Positions 1 through 14,056 of a stretch of 64,000 nt of DNA are shown in pieces. Source of the DNA: Gonatopus flavifemur (taxonomy: Eukaryota; Arthropoda; Insecta; Hymenoptera; Dryinidae); contig JAFFJZ010000006.1 of NCBI GenBank assembly GCA_018340375.1, forward strand, positions 26,542,001-26,606,000, given 5' to 3'. Made by a program: the position numbers and the translations under genes. A model generated the notes under the pieces. It saw nothing but the letters and a program-made list of their open reading frames with translations. It had not been told where the DNA came from and searched no databases. Each line of letters starts with the position of its first letter. Within the stretch, counting starts at the first letter, position 1.

Positions 1-1469
1 TATCTTGCACCCAATTCATTGCACCCTAATCGATTAAACGATACGCCAAACGAACGAGTTTTGTTTCGACCAAGAAGAATAGGGTAAAACGTATAAATGT
101 TTTCATAGAAAATCTTCACAAAGCAATCCCAGTGAACCACTTTTATTCGTACTGGCATATACACGGATATATATATATATATACTCACACGTTTGTGAAT
201 GAAATTGAATTTTGTCTCAAATCTCTACCCAGTTCGATGTATATAAACAAAAAAAGAGTTCACCAAGACCCGCGTGGAATGGAACTGGGTCGATTCGTTT
301 GTTGTATGTATATTAGAATGAGTTCCAAATGTATAGAGGAAGGAATTTTTTTTTTTTCATCCGGTTGAAAGAGTTCGGCTCGTTCACTCGCTAGATCTTT
401 TAAATTAAACAAATTCATTGATCAATTGTGACGATAACCAATACGTAGGGTATTATTTCTGATTCAAAAGTTCCTATTAAATATTGTTTATCCAAATAAC
501 TTCTTTTCACGAATGTTTTCTATTCGCATTGTACGCGAATCCCGTTTAGAAACTCATTTCCAGAAACGTGGCTCCATTCGTATTTCGAAACCGTGAAATT
601 CTTCAAAGAAACCGCATGGGAAATTACTGACGTACAGAAACTACTGCTCTTTTCGCATTCTCGGATGATGACGAGAATGCCATGATCGATGAAAACAACT
701 GAAGGATTCGGAATTTCGCCAACACCAAGAACGTGCGTGTTCGCTTGGTTCACTGCCGAACCACCACTATTTATTTCCCACGCGAATCCGCGACTCCTCA
801 CCGAGGCTTACGAAAATTATGAATGAATATACGCGTTCAACATCCTTCGATTCATTTCTCCTTTCAGCTGAAGAGTGAATAATTCAAAAGCAATCCGGGT
901 GGGTGGAATTAAATATTATAACATTCTTGAATTCTCAATCTTGGATCAATTTAGAGGATCATGATTTATGAACCATCTATTTTTCTTCGCACAATGTGTT
1001 ACAATCTCATTTCACAGCCGCATCGAAACGAGAATTGAGAATTATAGATTTTTTTCCAGAATGGAGAACGCTTTGAGAGAAAATTCATGACGGATATTGA
1101 AAATGAAGATAAATAAATGTGTGTGTGGGTGAAATTCGCTCATTCAGGATTATGCATGTATAAGGTTGTCAAAGAGGGATGGGATTCATCTTAAAGACAC
1201 GATAAATTATTTATCCACGAAGATAAACTCGATTCAAAACAAAAGGTGAAAAAACATCAAAGGCACCTGACAGGCGGTGTATGCCATACCGTGTTTGAGA
1301 AATCTCTTCTACGTCCTTCCTTTGCAGTCTATGAAGCTGTATGATATACCGTCTTGTTCGTTAGAATGGAAATTATTCTAAATCAAATCGTATTCTTCAT
1401 TTTCTCCTCAGAGAATTCAGAAAATGTCACTGAATTGTGAGAAATTATTTCATAAATGATAATCTTCAT
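1..1469. other. Non-coding AT-rich sequence, no gene seen
   Basis: No reading frame here resembles a known protein; the open frames are short and AT-biased. It contains a short (AT)n run near 167-184 and a T homopolymer near 345-357. No inverted-repeat ends, splice-bounded open frame or RNA gene was recognised. Probably intron or intergenic DNA upstream of the retrotransposon that begins near 1470. Confidence 0.6.
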
Positions 1470-3990
1470 AAATCAATCTTCCGCATGTGGTCTGGCGCAA
1501 TGACGACTCTTCTCTAACGGCATCGTTTCGTCCTGGTGTGACACTGAATGAAAGGTCTTCGGTGGAGATTTTGACTCAATATTTCAACTACTTTGGTTTA
1601 TATCAAAAAAACAATATTTACAATGATTTCAATGGTATGCTGGACTTGATTTTTACCACCGATGAGTATGTTGAAACTATTAGTCCGGTTGATTACCTCC
1701 TACATTGTGATGCTTATCATCCCCCTATTGAAATTAGATTGTATTCTCTTTCATTGAGATCTTTGTCTTGTACCGACACGTACCGGTATAATTATAAATT
1801 GGCTGATTTTTTTTTCTATACAGCAGCATTTGAATCAAATTGATTGGGATTTGGAGTTGGAATGCATGGATGTAAATACTGCTATTAGTTTTTTGTATGA
1901 TCAACTTTCTGTGGCTATTGAGTTGTACGTTCCGAAAACATTCATCAGAAGATCTATTGATCCTCTTTGGTTTACTCCTGAGCTCAAAAAATTAATTAGA
2001 AGAAAGAAAGTTGCCCATATGATTTACAAATCGTTTTATAGTCGCGGCGATTATTTAGCGTTCTCTTTTTTGCGTGCTCAATGTAAATCACGAGCTCGGG
2101 CTTGTTATTCGAATTACATTCGCCAAGACTAATATTCAAGAGGATGTTAAATCTTTTTGGAATTTTGTTAACAGTAAGCGTTCATTTAATGACTTACCTA
2201 GTACTATCATGTTAAATAATGTAGTTGCTGACTCTGCAGCTGGAATGGTTAACCTTTTTGCTGATCACTTTTCATCGGTTTTTGCTTCACATAACTCGGT
2301 TAATGTTAACCATTCTAGACATGATATGTCATTTAACATGCTCTCTGATTTAGCTATTACCATAGGAGAGATCTACTCTGTTCTTGATTCGTTAGATACG
2401 AGCAAGGGCCCAGGATTTGATGGCCTTCCGCCGTTGCTGTTCAAGTCTTGCAAATTTATTCTTTCTCGACCGCTTTGGATTATCTTTAATAAATCTCTTT
2501 CTTCCGGATGTTTCCCTGCTGAATTGAGAACGAGCCTGATCTCTCCTATTTTCAAGCATGGTAATAAACTGGATGCTAAGAATTATAGACCTATTTATTT
2601 TAGTATTTTAAATGTTATGTCTAAGATTTTTGAGCGCATGGTTGTTGACAAGATTACTCCTTTGTTGTCTCCTCTCATTATCCCGGAACAACATGGTTTC
2701 ATGTCAATGAAGTCTACTACTACGAATTTGGCTGCTTTCTGTAATTACACCGCCATTGCGCTGGAGAATAACTCACAAATTGATGTTATTTACACTGATT
2801 TCAGTAAAGCGTTTGATACTGTATCTCACAGCGTTCTTCTATCTAAGTTGAGTAGCTTTTGAATATCTGGTAATCTGAAACTTTGGTTCCAGAGTTACTT
2901 AACTGATCGGGTGCAGATGGTAAAAGTTCGGAACTGTTTTTCTGAACCGATTATACCTTCTTCGGGAGTGCCCCAGGGATCCCACCTTGGTCCACTTTTA
3001 TTTTTGCTATTCATAAATGACATTGGGCAGGTTCTCAATGATTGTGATTTCCTGGTATTCGCTGATGATCTAAAAATCTTCAAGAACATAAAATGTCTTG
3101 CGGATGTTCATCACTTACAGTCAGTATTGTCGAGATTAGATTCTTGGTGCACCCGTAATTCTCTGTATCTGAACTTAGAAAAATGCTGTGTAATCAGAAT
3201 CTCGCGGTCAAGGAATCCTCTCATATTCTCCTACAAGATTGCAAATGTTACATTGAATACTGTTCAATCTTATGTTGATCTTGGTGTGACTATAAATGAT
3301 GATTTGGATTTTTCTGAGCATTCTGTGAAAGCTTGTGGTACTGCGCTGAGAAATCTCGGCTTCGTCGAAAGATTTTCTAGTGATTTCAAAGATGTTAGGT
3401 CATTAAAAGTACTATATTCCTCTCTAATTAGACCCCATCTTGGATAGGTGTCCCCTATCTGGTCTCCGTACTTGAAGAAGGATATTAGAATGATTGAGAG
3501 TATGCAACACAATTTTTTACGCTTTGCTGCTTTTAGAATAGGCTGCCCCATGAGATATTCTGACCATGATTACTCCAGAATTCTTCACAGAATGAATTTA
3601 ACTACCCTTCGAAGAGCGGAGACAAATGAATGATTTCCTATTTCTTTTTAAATTGATTAATGGTTTTCTTGATTGCGAGTCATTGCTGAGTAAAGGTCAT
3701 TTTAACATCCCCGGTAGACCAGTTAGGAGAGCGCTTCTATTTAGACCTGTACAATTCAAATCTAGATTTGAAAATTATGATCCGATTTCTCGCATTTGTG
3801 AATTAGCAAATAATTTCGATCGGTCGATGGAATTGTTTGGTGTTTCCTTGAATCAGTTCAAACTGTCGGTTAATGCATGACCATATTGTAATTGTATTTT
3901 ATGCGTCTTTGGACGCTGTCTTGTATTGACTCTGTATTTACTTTTTATATCAAAGGGTGCTAACCCGTGTATTACAATAAAAAAAAAAAT
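1470..3990 (+). mobile_element. 5'-truncated jockey-like non-LTR retrotransposon
   Basis: A LINE copy that starts inside the endonuclease domain (a frame reading INLPHVVWRNDD, the part after the usual GDFN box) and runs through reverse transcriptase to a short 3' UTR. The UTR ends in an A-run after a polyadenylation-like aataaa at about 3975-3990. Loss of the 5' half plus a 3' poly(A) is the usual outcome of incomplete target-primed reverse transcription. Domain order and motifs (endonuclease, RT with FADD, no RNase H seen) match the jockey clade of insects. I could not identify a convincing target-site duplication. The copy is decayed (see the pseudogene entry) and cannot be autonomous. Confidence 0.88.
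1474..3880 (+). pseudogene. Endonuclease/reverse transcriptase ORF2 of jockey-like LINE, broken
   Basis: The product would be the bifunctional endonuclease/reverse transcriptase that copies LINE RNA at a nicked chromosomal target. Visible parts in order: the endonuclease C-terminus (LDLIFTTDE, then an acidic/His segment HCDAYHPP at about 1630-1735), a linker, then RT motifs KGPGFDG (about 2404), NYRPI (2580), QHGFMSMKST (2690), motif A DFSKAFDT (2798-2821), motif B SGVPQGSHLGPLLF (2965) and the catalytic FADD box (3058-3069). The C-terminal tail continues to a stop at 3878-3880. Breaks: a frameshift in the T-run at 1807-1815; a one-base shift near 2126-2131; an in-frame TGA at 2860-2862 where a Gly codon is expected; an in-frame TAG at 3445-3447 in the usual LEYGS-type region; and a 4-base aatg duplication at 3625-3632 that shifts frame again. 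It is clearly a pseudogene. Assignment to RT is secure, to the jockey clade likely. Confidence 0.9.
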
Positions 3991-4690
3991 GAAAGAATAA
4001 TGCTCGGATACTCTAATCAGAAAAATCCTCCCCTAATGATGTTGTATAAAACTTCCAAAGTCATTTATCCCTGTCATCATTATACGTATCACGAGGTAAC
4101 ACGTGACCATATGAATGAGTATATAAATATGCATCGATCCATGAAAAAAAAAAAAAAACACCTCGTAGCAAGGTGCGAAAGATCCTCTCCTGATAATAAT
4201 TCACAAATACCGATGCAAAATTGATTTTGATTGATCGATTCTGAAGCTAAGGATTTAAAAAACCTGTAGACTGCAAATGTATACATATTTTATAATTTCA
4301 AAATTCAATCAATGATTTCAACTCAGGATTATTGAAGTCATTCGTTAAAAGTAGAAAAGGCTTATTTTCGAATATCGAACAAAAATGAACGAATACTTAA
4401 CGATACGCGAACCACAAGCCACGTAACCAAAATGATCGTGTGGCACGCATCGTCTCAGTCGAGCGTGGTTCGTCGTTTCATATAACTTTGCACTGTGATT
4501 TATTGCGGGTCCGATGATTTTTCACCGTAACGAAACTACGCGAAATGAAGTGATTGATCACGTTCGAATAGAAATGATACAATGTGGAATCCAGAATCTA
4601 TGATCATGTTCTTGCTGCATTCATTTATAAACTGGATTATAATTATTCAAAAAGCTATTCAATTAGCTACGGGACCTACTTTTTAGCTCC
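3991..4690. other. Non-coding sequence after LINE insertion
   Basis: AT-rich single-copy-looking sequence with an A homopolymer near 4144-4158. No gene, RNA gene or bounded repeat was recognised. Confidence 0.5.
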
Positions 4691-5071
4691 TCACTTAGCG
4701 GTAGCAGCAAGAAGTACCCGAGCAAAAATCAGGCAGGGATAGCACTCACCTTTCTTTGGCACCCCTGATCTGGTCCTGATAGGTTTGATATAAAGGTGCC
4801 TGATTTGAAATAACCCAGGTAAAAATTGACCATGGGCGCTAGGCTGCCGCAAGGCTCACCAAGATGGGCCGAGCCTAGGCTACCAGGCATGGCGCAACTC
4901 TGAAATGATAACATCATTTCAGCCTCAGCCCATTTGTTTCCACAATCAAGACCCAACACTGGAAACAGGGTTGTGATAGCATATGCCGTCAATGGCAGAC
5001 CATACAAAAATTTGTTCGCCAAGGATGAGCCAACGCTGTAGCAATCTTGCGGCAGGGCTGCGCCCATCTCA
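4690..5071. repeat. Foldback element with GGGCGC/CTGCCGCAAG arms
   Basis: A relatively GC-rich patch. The arm at 4831-4851 (catgggcgct...ctgccgcaag) is the reverse complement of 5046-5067 (cttgcggcag...gcgcccat), giving a stem of about 20 bp around a 195-bp interior. Just before the left arm lies taacccaggtaaaaattga (4811-4829), one example of the ACCCRGGTARAAAT boundary motif found at many repeat edges in this window. No coding capacity. Likely a non-autonomous element; family unknown. Confidence 0.55.
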
Positions 5072-5329
5072 TGCCAATGGTCACTTTTATTTTTTATTGT
5101 AATTGAAAATAAAATAAAAAATCCATTCTATCATTTCGATTGAACGAAATGAATGTCGGAGAATTTCAACATGTAATTTTTCTGATTAGTTTAAACTGAT
5201 GAATGACGTAAATCCGGTAGTCCTGGCGTAGAAGTAGGCGGGTCTGGAAACAGATGAAGAATTATTTCTGTCATGGAATCTTCAAAGGAGACTTATATAT
5301 TGATTGAATGCTTGGTTCGCCACTCGCAG

Positions 5330-5880
5330 GAAACAAGCATCACTCTGGTGAGAGTTATTGTAATTTGCTGTTTGAGAAGGAAGTTTCACTCTTAGCCAAG
5401 CTATTACTCAAGTCGAGTCAAGCTAACGCCTAAACTGAGCGAGGCCATCGCCCAAGCTGAGCCAAACTATTGCCCAAGCTGGACCAAGCTACGACCCATG
5501 CTTGGTGCAACATGAGAATCCATTGTCATTCCGAGTTGCCTAATGCTTGGAGCAGTGTCCCGCCAAGCCCTAGAGAGCCTCTGTTGAAAGCATGCGTTTC
5601 CCTTCAAGCAATATTGGTTGAAGAATGGGCCAAGCGTGACGCAGCCAATGATCAATGATGGATCAACGAAGTCGATTTATGACTTCCCATATTGGTACAA
5701 TGTTAAGACCATTGTCAACCATCCTTGTCCCTACATAGATTGCCCAGCTTTGGCTGGCAGCCTTGCGTCTACCTATATTCCGTCGTCAGCATTGGCGGAG
5801 CCTGAAGATTTTTATATGGGAAGGCTCTCCAGTAATGCTAAAAAAAAGTGGCAAATTTTCTTCACCAGCCTAGCCTAAAA
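5330..5880. repeat. CCAAGCT-word-rich repetitive segment
   Basis: Contains many copies of variants of gccaagct, such as gcccaagctgagccaa, cccaagctggaccaagct and atgcttgg. The same vocabulary recurs at 15758-16940. There is no frame with protein-family character. I read it as a degenerate copy of the same repeat superfamily; its edges are unclear. Confidence 0.45.
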
Positions 5881-8800
5881 ATTCGATATCTCACGATCTA
5901 CCGCGTTGGCAAATTTGTTCCTCTCCATGTTCAATCTTGAATAGCAGTAATGGTACACTGTGCGGTGCGTGAAGGAAGTACGATTGGGAGTACGAGACCC
6001 CTGTTTTCTCAATCTGAAATCGAGCCAGTCGATGCGAGGAAAGTCTATACGTAACTTTATTAAACATCCGCAAGGTAGATTCGAAATATTCCTCTGGTTA
6101 CTGATAGAAACATTGTAATATTATAACGGTTTGGATAATAGTTCACAATCTTCGTGTGCAACTTTTCGCGTGTAATGTGAATATACTGTATCGAAATAAA
6201 GTGTTAACGCAGGCTGCGGAACGTAATATTCCATTTACCTGATTGCATGCATTAACGTGCATATGAGCGGGTATGGGCGAATATGAAGACTTCGTATTTA
6301 CTAGTCTGTTACAAGCATGAATATCATGCCATTAAATGCAAGTCAGATACACCCACACCTCACGTCTATTGGAAATCAATGTTCTCTATTCCAAAACAAA
6401 CATTGCAGACAATTTTTTTAATCAAAGTGCTAAAGTACTCGGGCAATTCATTTCCCATCGAATCTACCTATTAATCTATCTGGAAAAGCAGATGATTTCA
6501 ATTCTAGCCTATTTCTCTAAAAACAAACCTTGAATAAATTTGAATCACAACACGTTACCCTGTTAGAAGGATTCTATCAAATCTCATTACGAATGGTGAA
6601 ATTTTTGTTCGAATTGCATTGAAACCTATTCATTTTCACAAGCGAATGAAGAAGAAGAAGAAGCAATTCGATTGCTCCTGACAATTTTGATATTGAAAAG
6701 ATTTCAAAATAGTTGACATTCGATTTAATATCCAGAACAAGTTTTTGTTCTTTGCTTTTCACTTTGATCAGGCCAACGGTTCAGTTCGTTTTATATACGA
6801 TCCACCACAACCATTGGTGACCGTTGGTCGGTCGGTTTCGATCCTGAACGGCAGCTCGGTGTCCCGCGAACGATCGAAATCCCATTTTCCACTGTCACGG
6901 ATCGTTCGTTATTTTTTGTTCGGGAATAACGAAAATGTCTAGTTTCGATCGTTAATAAAACTGTAATTTCGTGTTCTTTTTTGTTTGTTTTTTGTTTTCA
7001 CGTTACACGACACGAGAGCAGTGCTTGGTCCAAATGATCCTCGAACGAATCAAACATTTTTCAAGTTGGATAAACAACGATGATATAATTCCATTAGGTA
7101 ACTTGGCAACATTCTCCCTGGGAAGGGAACGGTTAAGTAATTACCGAGAGATTATCACGAGGAGTGATACTGGTGGGAACAAAATGTTTATAGTTCAAAG
7201 TGCCAATTGTAAGTCAGGGAGTTAATGTTTGTTTCTTCCATTCTGGAATATCATCAGCTTAGTATTTGTTTCTATGCGGTTGAACGATTCCTGCAGCGAA
7301 TTCGAGTACATACACCAGTGCGCATTGTGGATCCCTTGATCATTTGTTATCATTATCGGTCGTAAGAGGATAGAGATGTTTCTAGCACGCACCAGTGCAT
7401 CTAGTCGAATTCACCATTTGTATTCGTACGCTTGAACAATGTCAGGAAATTTACTGAAAGGACCTGGCGACCGTGGGGAAGAGATGTAGTGTCCCGTTGA
7501 CAAACAAAGCTTGACAAATTGAATGATTCTCTCAGAACTTTGATAACCGAGTTCCGTTAATTTGTAAATGGCAAAGTGACTTGATATTCACTCACTCTTC
7601 CGATCGATCTTATACGAATTTGCTCTATTCGTATTCGTATCGATAACATCATTGCGTTTGACGTGACCGACGTAAGGAAAAGATCAAACTCTCTTCTCTT
7701 GGAATGATTTCTTCGACAGGAAATACTCTCTCTGCACTGTACTATACTGTTATTTCGAGCAATCGCAATTCTACTGCACAAATCTCCTTACAACCTCTTC
7801 AACTTTCTTGTCTTGGAAACTAAAGTCATAAATTGAATCCTCTGCGTAACTTGGGAACGAAAGATCCGTCAAAAACCAATCCTACTTATAACTTGATACT
7901 TCATGTTTCTTCATTTTTCTTACGGTCATCTTCCACGTTTTGATTATTTCTCTTACGTACCGCGACGTGTACAATCAACGATTGGTTAAGAACATTCGAG
8001 TAATGTGGGGAATCTTTTCTACTCTACTGCTCTCGGAACGTGAGATTTTCTTCGAAATTATTAGTGAAAGACATTAATCTGGAGAAATCAGTTTAAATTG
8101 TTTCGATAGAGCATTGCTGTATCTTGAATGATTCGATCAAGTGTCTGACTTCACCTGAATTTTCAGACATCGATATCCTCTGTGTGAAGGAAGATTCATT
8201 TTGTTTGGAATATGAATTCTCTGAAAATCACTCGGGAGATCAAAGCGCGCGATTGTCTTGCGCTGGTTGAGAGAATAATTGTTTCTTGTTATTCGATACC
8301 ACCCGAACCAAATGTGTGTGTTTACGTTTTTGTTGTCAAGCCAATTTCATTATTGTTATTCACGACTCTTTCCAACAGTTCACCACAAATCTCATACGAT
8401 ATCGTGGATACGTGAGTTCCGATTCCTCCCTCGATCGCCAAACGTACTTTTCCCTCCCCCGACATTTCTAAGGTTTCGGTATAACGTATCAGGGATTCTT
8501 TCTCGGTGTCCGTTTGCCAATATACCACACCGTTGATAGTTGAACCGAGAATTTGTATCGAATATACTTCACCGCAATGTTTCCTGATTTCATTATTTCG
8601 AGTACATACATCTCGACATGAGAGTCTTTTCAGACATTCATGCACATTTTTATTGCCGCAACGAATTTGCTAATTAACAAAGTAATGATATGCATTGGGT
8701 TTTGTATAGTGCGCATAGCGATTAATTATTATTCATAATGCTCCTACTTCAAGCGTTCAGACGATCCCCGTACATTAGTAGTATAAAGTAATACACTGTT

Positions 8801-11800
8801 ATTTGAATTACAAATTCGAGCAAACATCCTGGAAGTACTCTACATTGACGATTACTCAAGCTCGAGAAGATTTTCCAGCTTTTCCGATTTAATGAACTTA
8901 TGGGACGTCGGTGCTTGAAAAAGCATCGATCGAGGAAAATCAACCTCGTCAAAATATAAAGACAATCATCTATTATTATATCGAAAGATCCCATCTCGAA
9001 GATTTATTCAATCTTGATTATTGAATATATCGATTATATCCATTGAAAAAATCCCTGAATGCGCGTTTAAACGGAGATCCTTGGAATATGTATATAAATG
9101 TGTTTGCGCGAGATCCCGAGTTTTAGAAGAGAAGTCAATTCTCACTCGAAGTGAGTTGTGAAAGTTTGAACGCTATTTTCAACCGCTTAGCGTACGATTC
9201 GAGCTTAAATGAAGCGAGTCTCTTTTGCTCTCTTTCTTGGTGCAAAACGAAGGAGTTGGCAGGTTGCAGTCGGATAGACGGGAAGAAGGAAGAAATAAAA
9301 AGTATATCGAGCAAAGTAGTAACGTAGCAACGTAGCAACGTAGCATCATTGTATAGCAATGTTCGGAGTATGCAGCAGGCTAGTTCGAGTATCCAACCCC
9401 ATGGGGAACCGAGAGAGAATGGTTTTGCGGCCTTGAAACTATCCCTTAATACTTCGAAAGTACGTTGCTCGTTCCGATGGGACCTGCCGCATAAGCCCGT
9501 GGCGAATTAATAGAATTTTTAATTAAAACGCACGATAATTGTGCTGGGGGAAAGGAAAATTATACGGTGGGGAGTGAAACGAAACTGTGTTATGTATACC
9601 GCGTTATGCATCAACAGCTAGGGAGGACAAAGTAAACAAATGAAATGATGAAATGTTTTCTTGGTTTCTGAAAAGAGAACAAAATTCAGAATATATAGAT
9701 TGGGAATTGTATCGTTCATGCTTCAGCAACATATTTTATATAGTTGAAGTTTCTTGGCATTGAACAAGTTTTAGTACATCGCATGCACCGCTTTAATTTA
9801 TACCCAGCGCACAATTAAGGATGCAATCGTGATGGCTCAATCCTGATTCAAGCTTATCCTGATCGCTGCATTTTCAAAGATACTCATCGGTGAAGTGATA
9901 TAAATTCACCTGTACATCATTTGAATCTTGTTCAAGATTGATTGTAATAAAGAGGATTGGAATGCTCATGAATATGGAATCTTATCATCGTTACTCTCGG
10001 ACTTTAATGGACGGGATACTTTCAGATACCAGGATAATTGAGGTTTTAAGGAAATACAGAGAGCAATCGAATTTCTAAATCCGTATTAAATAGGTTGAGT
10101 TTATTTTTAGATCCAATCACAAACTCCAATGCAAAGAATATTCAAAACCACATCCACTCTTCGACGGAGAATCAACATCTCCGTGGTATTATCACTGTAG
10201 AACGGGGATTCGAGATCTCGCAGATTTCATATTGATAGGACAGCCTTCCCACCGAATCAAACTTTCTTGCGAAAATTGCAAAGTTTGAATCGTCATGACG
10301 ACCGAATTCATCGTCAGGGTTTGATAAAGAATGACGTTCGTACAAAACGAGGGTGGTATCCGTTATCTCCTACTTTCGAAGTGCTTTTCAAACTCAAATT
10401 AATGCACACGTTTCCTTCGTATTAGTTCTTGATGGATGGATCGATAGATCTAAATTTGATTATTCTATTCTTTCCCTCAGAGAGGAAGATTGAATATGTG
10501 TAACAATAGGAATGAGTGACGTGAAAGGGCAGGGATGGCGAGTCTGGTAATCAGCTGCGTTGTAGATACACGCGAGAAGCGATGTATATAATTGCAAGGA
10601 TTCGATGAACAATGTGAACTGTGGCAAAGATCTATGAATTTTCTCAAAAAGTTTGTGTCTTGAGATCTCGAAGAACAAGGGATGTTTCTCCCACTCGAAG
10701 AGTAAATTCAAACGTCGAACGAAAATCGATTTCACGACGAGTCAAGGAGCGAAAGGATGAGGAAGATAGAAAGAAATACCGGAGACTGGTAATTTGTGAC
10801 ACGCAATCTCGCGCCGAATGAAAACTCGATGCCGTCACGTGGATCAGTTTGGGTTGGCGCGTCGTGGCGCCGTACAGACGTTATGGAACATATACACGAT
10901 GTATTTGCACGGAATTCTTTGTGATCTATACCCATTGTACGAAGTATTTTATATCATCCAATGCCAATCTTTGATTTTTTCTTTCTAATTTCAATCTATT
11001 CATCCTAGGCCTCATCCAATCAAATGAAATTCCACACACTATTTTATACAATCAGAATTGTATGATTCAGTACCCAGGTAGAAATATTCTATTGAATATC
11101 ATTGAATTTTATTGAAACTTATTCATTTTCCCATTCGTCAATGAGATTTTATAGATTATTTGTAACGGGGTGGATCTGGCGCCAGTAGAGCAATGTCGCG
11201 CTTTGGTCAGACTAGAAAATTTATCTCAACGTTTTGGGATATTTCAGAATAATTCAAGAGATTTTTCAATTCCTCGATAGTAGTTTATAGTAATTTTTCT
11301 TCTGTGGCCTTGAACATGGATTTATTAGAAGAATAAAAGTTACCTTCTGATATCTAAAGAAACAAATCATATTATTTCTAATCCGCTCAGCGTTCGTAGG
11401 TGAAACAAAACCGATTTTCTATGCACTGACACAATTCACTAATATGCACACGTAGATCTGCGGTCGTTGACTTGAACTCCTCTGCACAAAGTTTCGTAAT
11501 CAATGGTATTCCTCGATTGTATTCAATCAACTCATAAACCTCACAGCATGGAAATATCGTATTTAATTTTTCTTATAATCAAAAGAATATTAAATTTTCA
11601 TTATTTGGAGTTCAAAAGACACCTGCTCGAATTAAAGGATTCTGAATAATTGAATGTTTCTAAGAAGCAATTCTGTGAAGGGAGTGTAAAATGTCACTCT
11701 CATAACTACATAAAATTACAGTTCACAAAAACAAATCGAATAGTCAGAAGAGAGAGGTGCTTGGAACATTTAAAAACACATTTGTATTGTACAGAATTTT

Positions 11801-13170
11801 TTCCTTTTCCTTCCTTCTTCTACACCACCTCCCTTGTGAAATCAAGAGCAACGAGTATAATTAGTTTGAAAAAGAATTGATCTTAGGGTAATCGATATTC
11901 CGTATTCGGCTTCGACACTAGTGCACGAGTATTTACTCGAGTTCGACGATCCAGCGGGGTCTCTATAATATTCACAAGTTTTCAGGGAATGTATAAAGGT
12001 TGGATATCGGGAGACAGAGAAAATTGCACGACAACAGCGCGATCGCGTGCCGCTGACATTTGGTGTGAAAAGTATGTCAACGTCGTCACTTCATTCTCAG
12101 CATTGTTCTCGGGTCATCGCGTTGCGAAGAGCTGATAGACGTCGTAACCATAATCTATAACGTTCCCCGGAATAGGCTGGAACAACGTGGCCCGGACTAA
12201 TTAACATCCAAATGGGCAGGCAGCAGGGAAGAGCGTAGGAAGAACGTAGCTCGCTCGTGCGCTCCCACGCTCATCGGTGCGTTTTCATTGCGCACGGGTA
12301 ATAAATCTAAGAAACAGATAAGCGTTATCACGGTCTTTCGCCAACCGTGGCTATCCGTGGTAGAGAAGCTTCTATAATACATACATATATATATATATAC
12401 ACCTAGCTTCTTCTTTCACCGTTCTTGTACGAATAGACACCCGTAGATATATTATACTATACGCATGGCGTGATCATGGAAAGAAAAGAAAAAACAATCT
12501 TACATACGGTCCGCTGGGGATGCGGAAATATCAATCTATCAATCCGTTAATCGTCGTTCAATAATCGATTCTACGTGCACAGCATAATTACTTCACTCCG
12601 CAAGACTTTCGGAGAATCCAATTACTCACGTTTGTATTAACTTATTGTATGACTGAGAGGATGAAATTAATCGAGGTTGGTGGAGATACATAGGCAGGAG
12701 TATAATCAAAGACAACGTCAATCCCACTGTGAGTGCGGAACCAATGAAACTCGATTAGGGAGACGATAGCTGAGAATCTAACCAGGATTAGGATCAAAGG
12801 TGCGATCAATTCCAGTGTTCGTACTTCTCTCCTCGTCGTGTCCTCTCTTGTTTCCTAGTTCCCTCACGTTTCCTTCTCTTCTCAAATATTCATCGCGTAT
12901 GTATCTCGATCGTTCGATGTGCGACACTCCATTTCTTGGATGCGCGAAGTTTTCATCCCAGGTGGGGGGGGGGGGATTAATGTTTATCTTCTTTACGGTA
13001 TAAACTCTTATCCTTTGAATGACCCGTTAATTAATCCAATCTCCATATTTAATGGATCCACGTTACGGTTACGATTATGATATACGAATTGCTGATGTAG
13101 CGGGACATATGATACTTTGTAACTATCTTATCGCGCAGAGGTGCGTGGGTCGGAGAAACGAAGCCAACGG
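5881..13170. other. Long non-coding stretch, no gene seen
   Basis: About 7.3 kb of AT-rich sequence in which no reading frame, tRNA or rRNA is recognisable. Small features: (GAA)n at about 6648-6665; a tacccaggtagaaatatt boundary-type motif at 11071-11088; an (AT)n run near 12383-12400; a 12-base G-run at 12964-12975. Slightly GC-richer unique patches (about 6770-6910, 9120-9480, 10650-10870, 12000-12300) could be regulatory, but nothing in the sequence proves it. Confidence 0.5.
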
Positions 13171-13176
13171 GAACAA

Positions 13177-13210
13177 ATTTGGTTTTGTTCAAAATTGAAC
13201 AAAACCAAAT
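13177..13210. repeat. Perfect 15-bp-arm hairpin
   Basis: The arm atttggttttgttca is followed, after four bases, by its exact reverse complement tgaacaaaaccaaat. It sits at the left edge of the AACACA-rich repetitive region. It may be the end of a foldback element. Confidence 0.6.
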
Positions 13211-14056
13211 GTCGCGTAGTGCGTTAGACAGCTGACAAAATATTCAACACAAACACGTGTAACTTCTACAGACAGTCCTTGTGTAATCAGGTCTCAACTG
13301 ATTTATAATGTGAAATCATTCAAACAAGTGAAAAAAAGTGTCAAAATGACACAAATTTTATTCAACTCAAGATTGAACATAAAAATTGTGTTATTCTCAA
13401 CTACCAAGGAGAGATCGCCAGTGGTGAGAGCTATTTGTTTATGAAACTTCTATGTACGTGTAACTTTAGTAGTTGTCGGAAGAACTATTTATTCATTTTG
13501 ATTTTAGCTTTCATTCTAATGGGAATTCGTTTTTTAGATATGTAAATTTGAAGATAGAGTGCGAGTTGATATACGCAAAGAAAGTACACTTAACCAAAGG
13601 ACCGGCAGTGGCTTGAGTGATACAGCTTCGACATTCGGTCCCGACGATTCAAGTTCAATGCTCATTGAAGTACTGTTTTTTTCAATTTATTCTTATGCAT
13701 TGTTCCAACACGAAAAAAGTGTGATTTTCGCCTTCGATTGATGTAAAAAAAATGCATAAATTACACTTGTGATCTGTTGGTTTCATTACTTATTTTGGAT
13801 TTCATTTGACAGCCTTTATGTGTTGAATTTACACGATTGGAAATTCCAATCAAAATTTTATCAACATCCTTTTGTGTTATATTATTTACATCAAGCTTGA
13901 GTGACTAGCTGACACAAACGCATTATGTGATATCGACACAAAAATATGTGTGGACCGTTTGGGACATGTGAAATGTGTTGATTTTGACACAAAATTTCCA
14001 ACTGTGTATCAACAACGACATGTGTTAGGAAAGGGCGGAGTCACATTCACACACCC
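13205..14056. repeat. AACACA/TTTGTGT-rich repetitive unit, left copy of a segmental repeat
   Basis: The 35-bp stretch beginning caaatgtcgcgtagtgcg (13205-13240) recurs at 14818-14853. The stretch beginning tatcaacaacgacatgtg (14008 onwards) recurs at 14903. The two copies therefore belong to one duplicated unit, but this copy carries about 720 bp more between the landmarks. That extra DNA is saturated with acacaaa and tttgtgt words (for example gtgtcaaaatgacacaaa near 13340). No coding potential. Confidence 0.65.

Noticed and set aside
5467..5878. Overlapping open frames on both strands suggesting a gene
   Set aside because: They lie in the CCAAGCT-word repeat; translations are repetitive and match nothing known to me.
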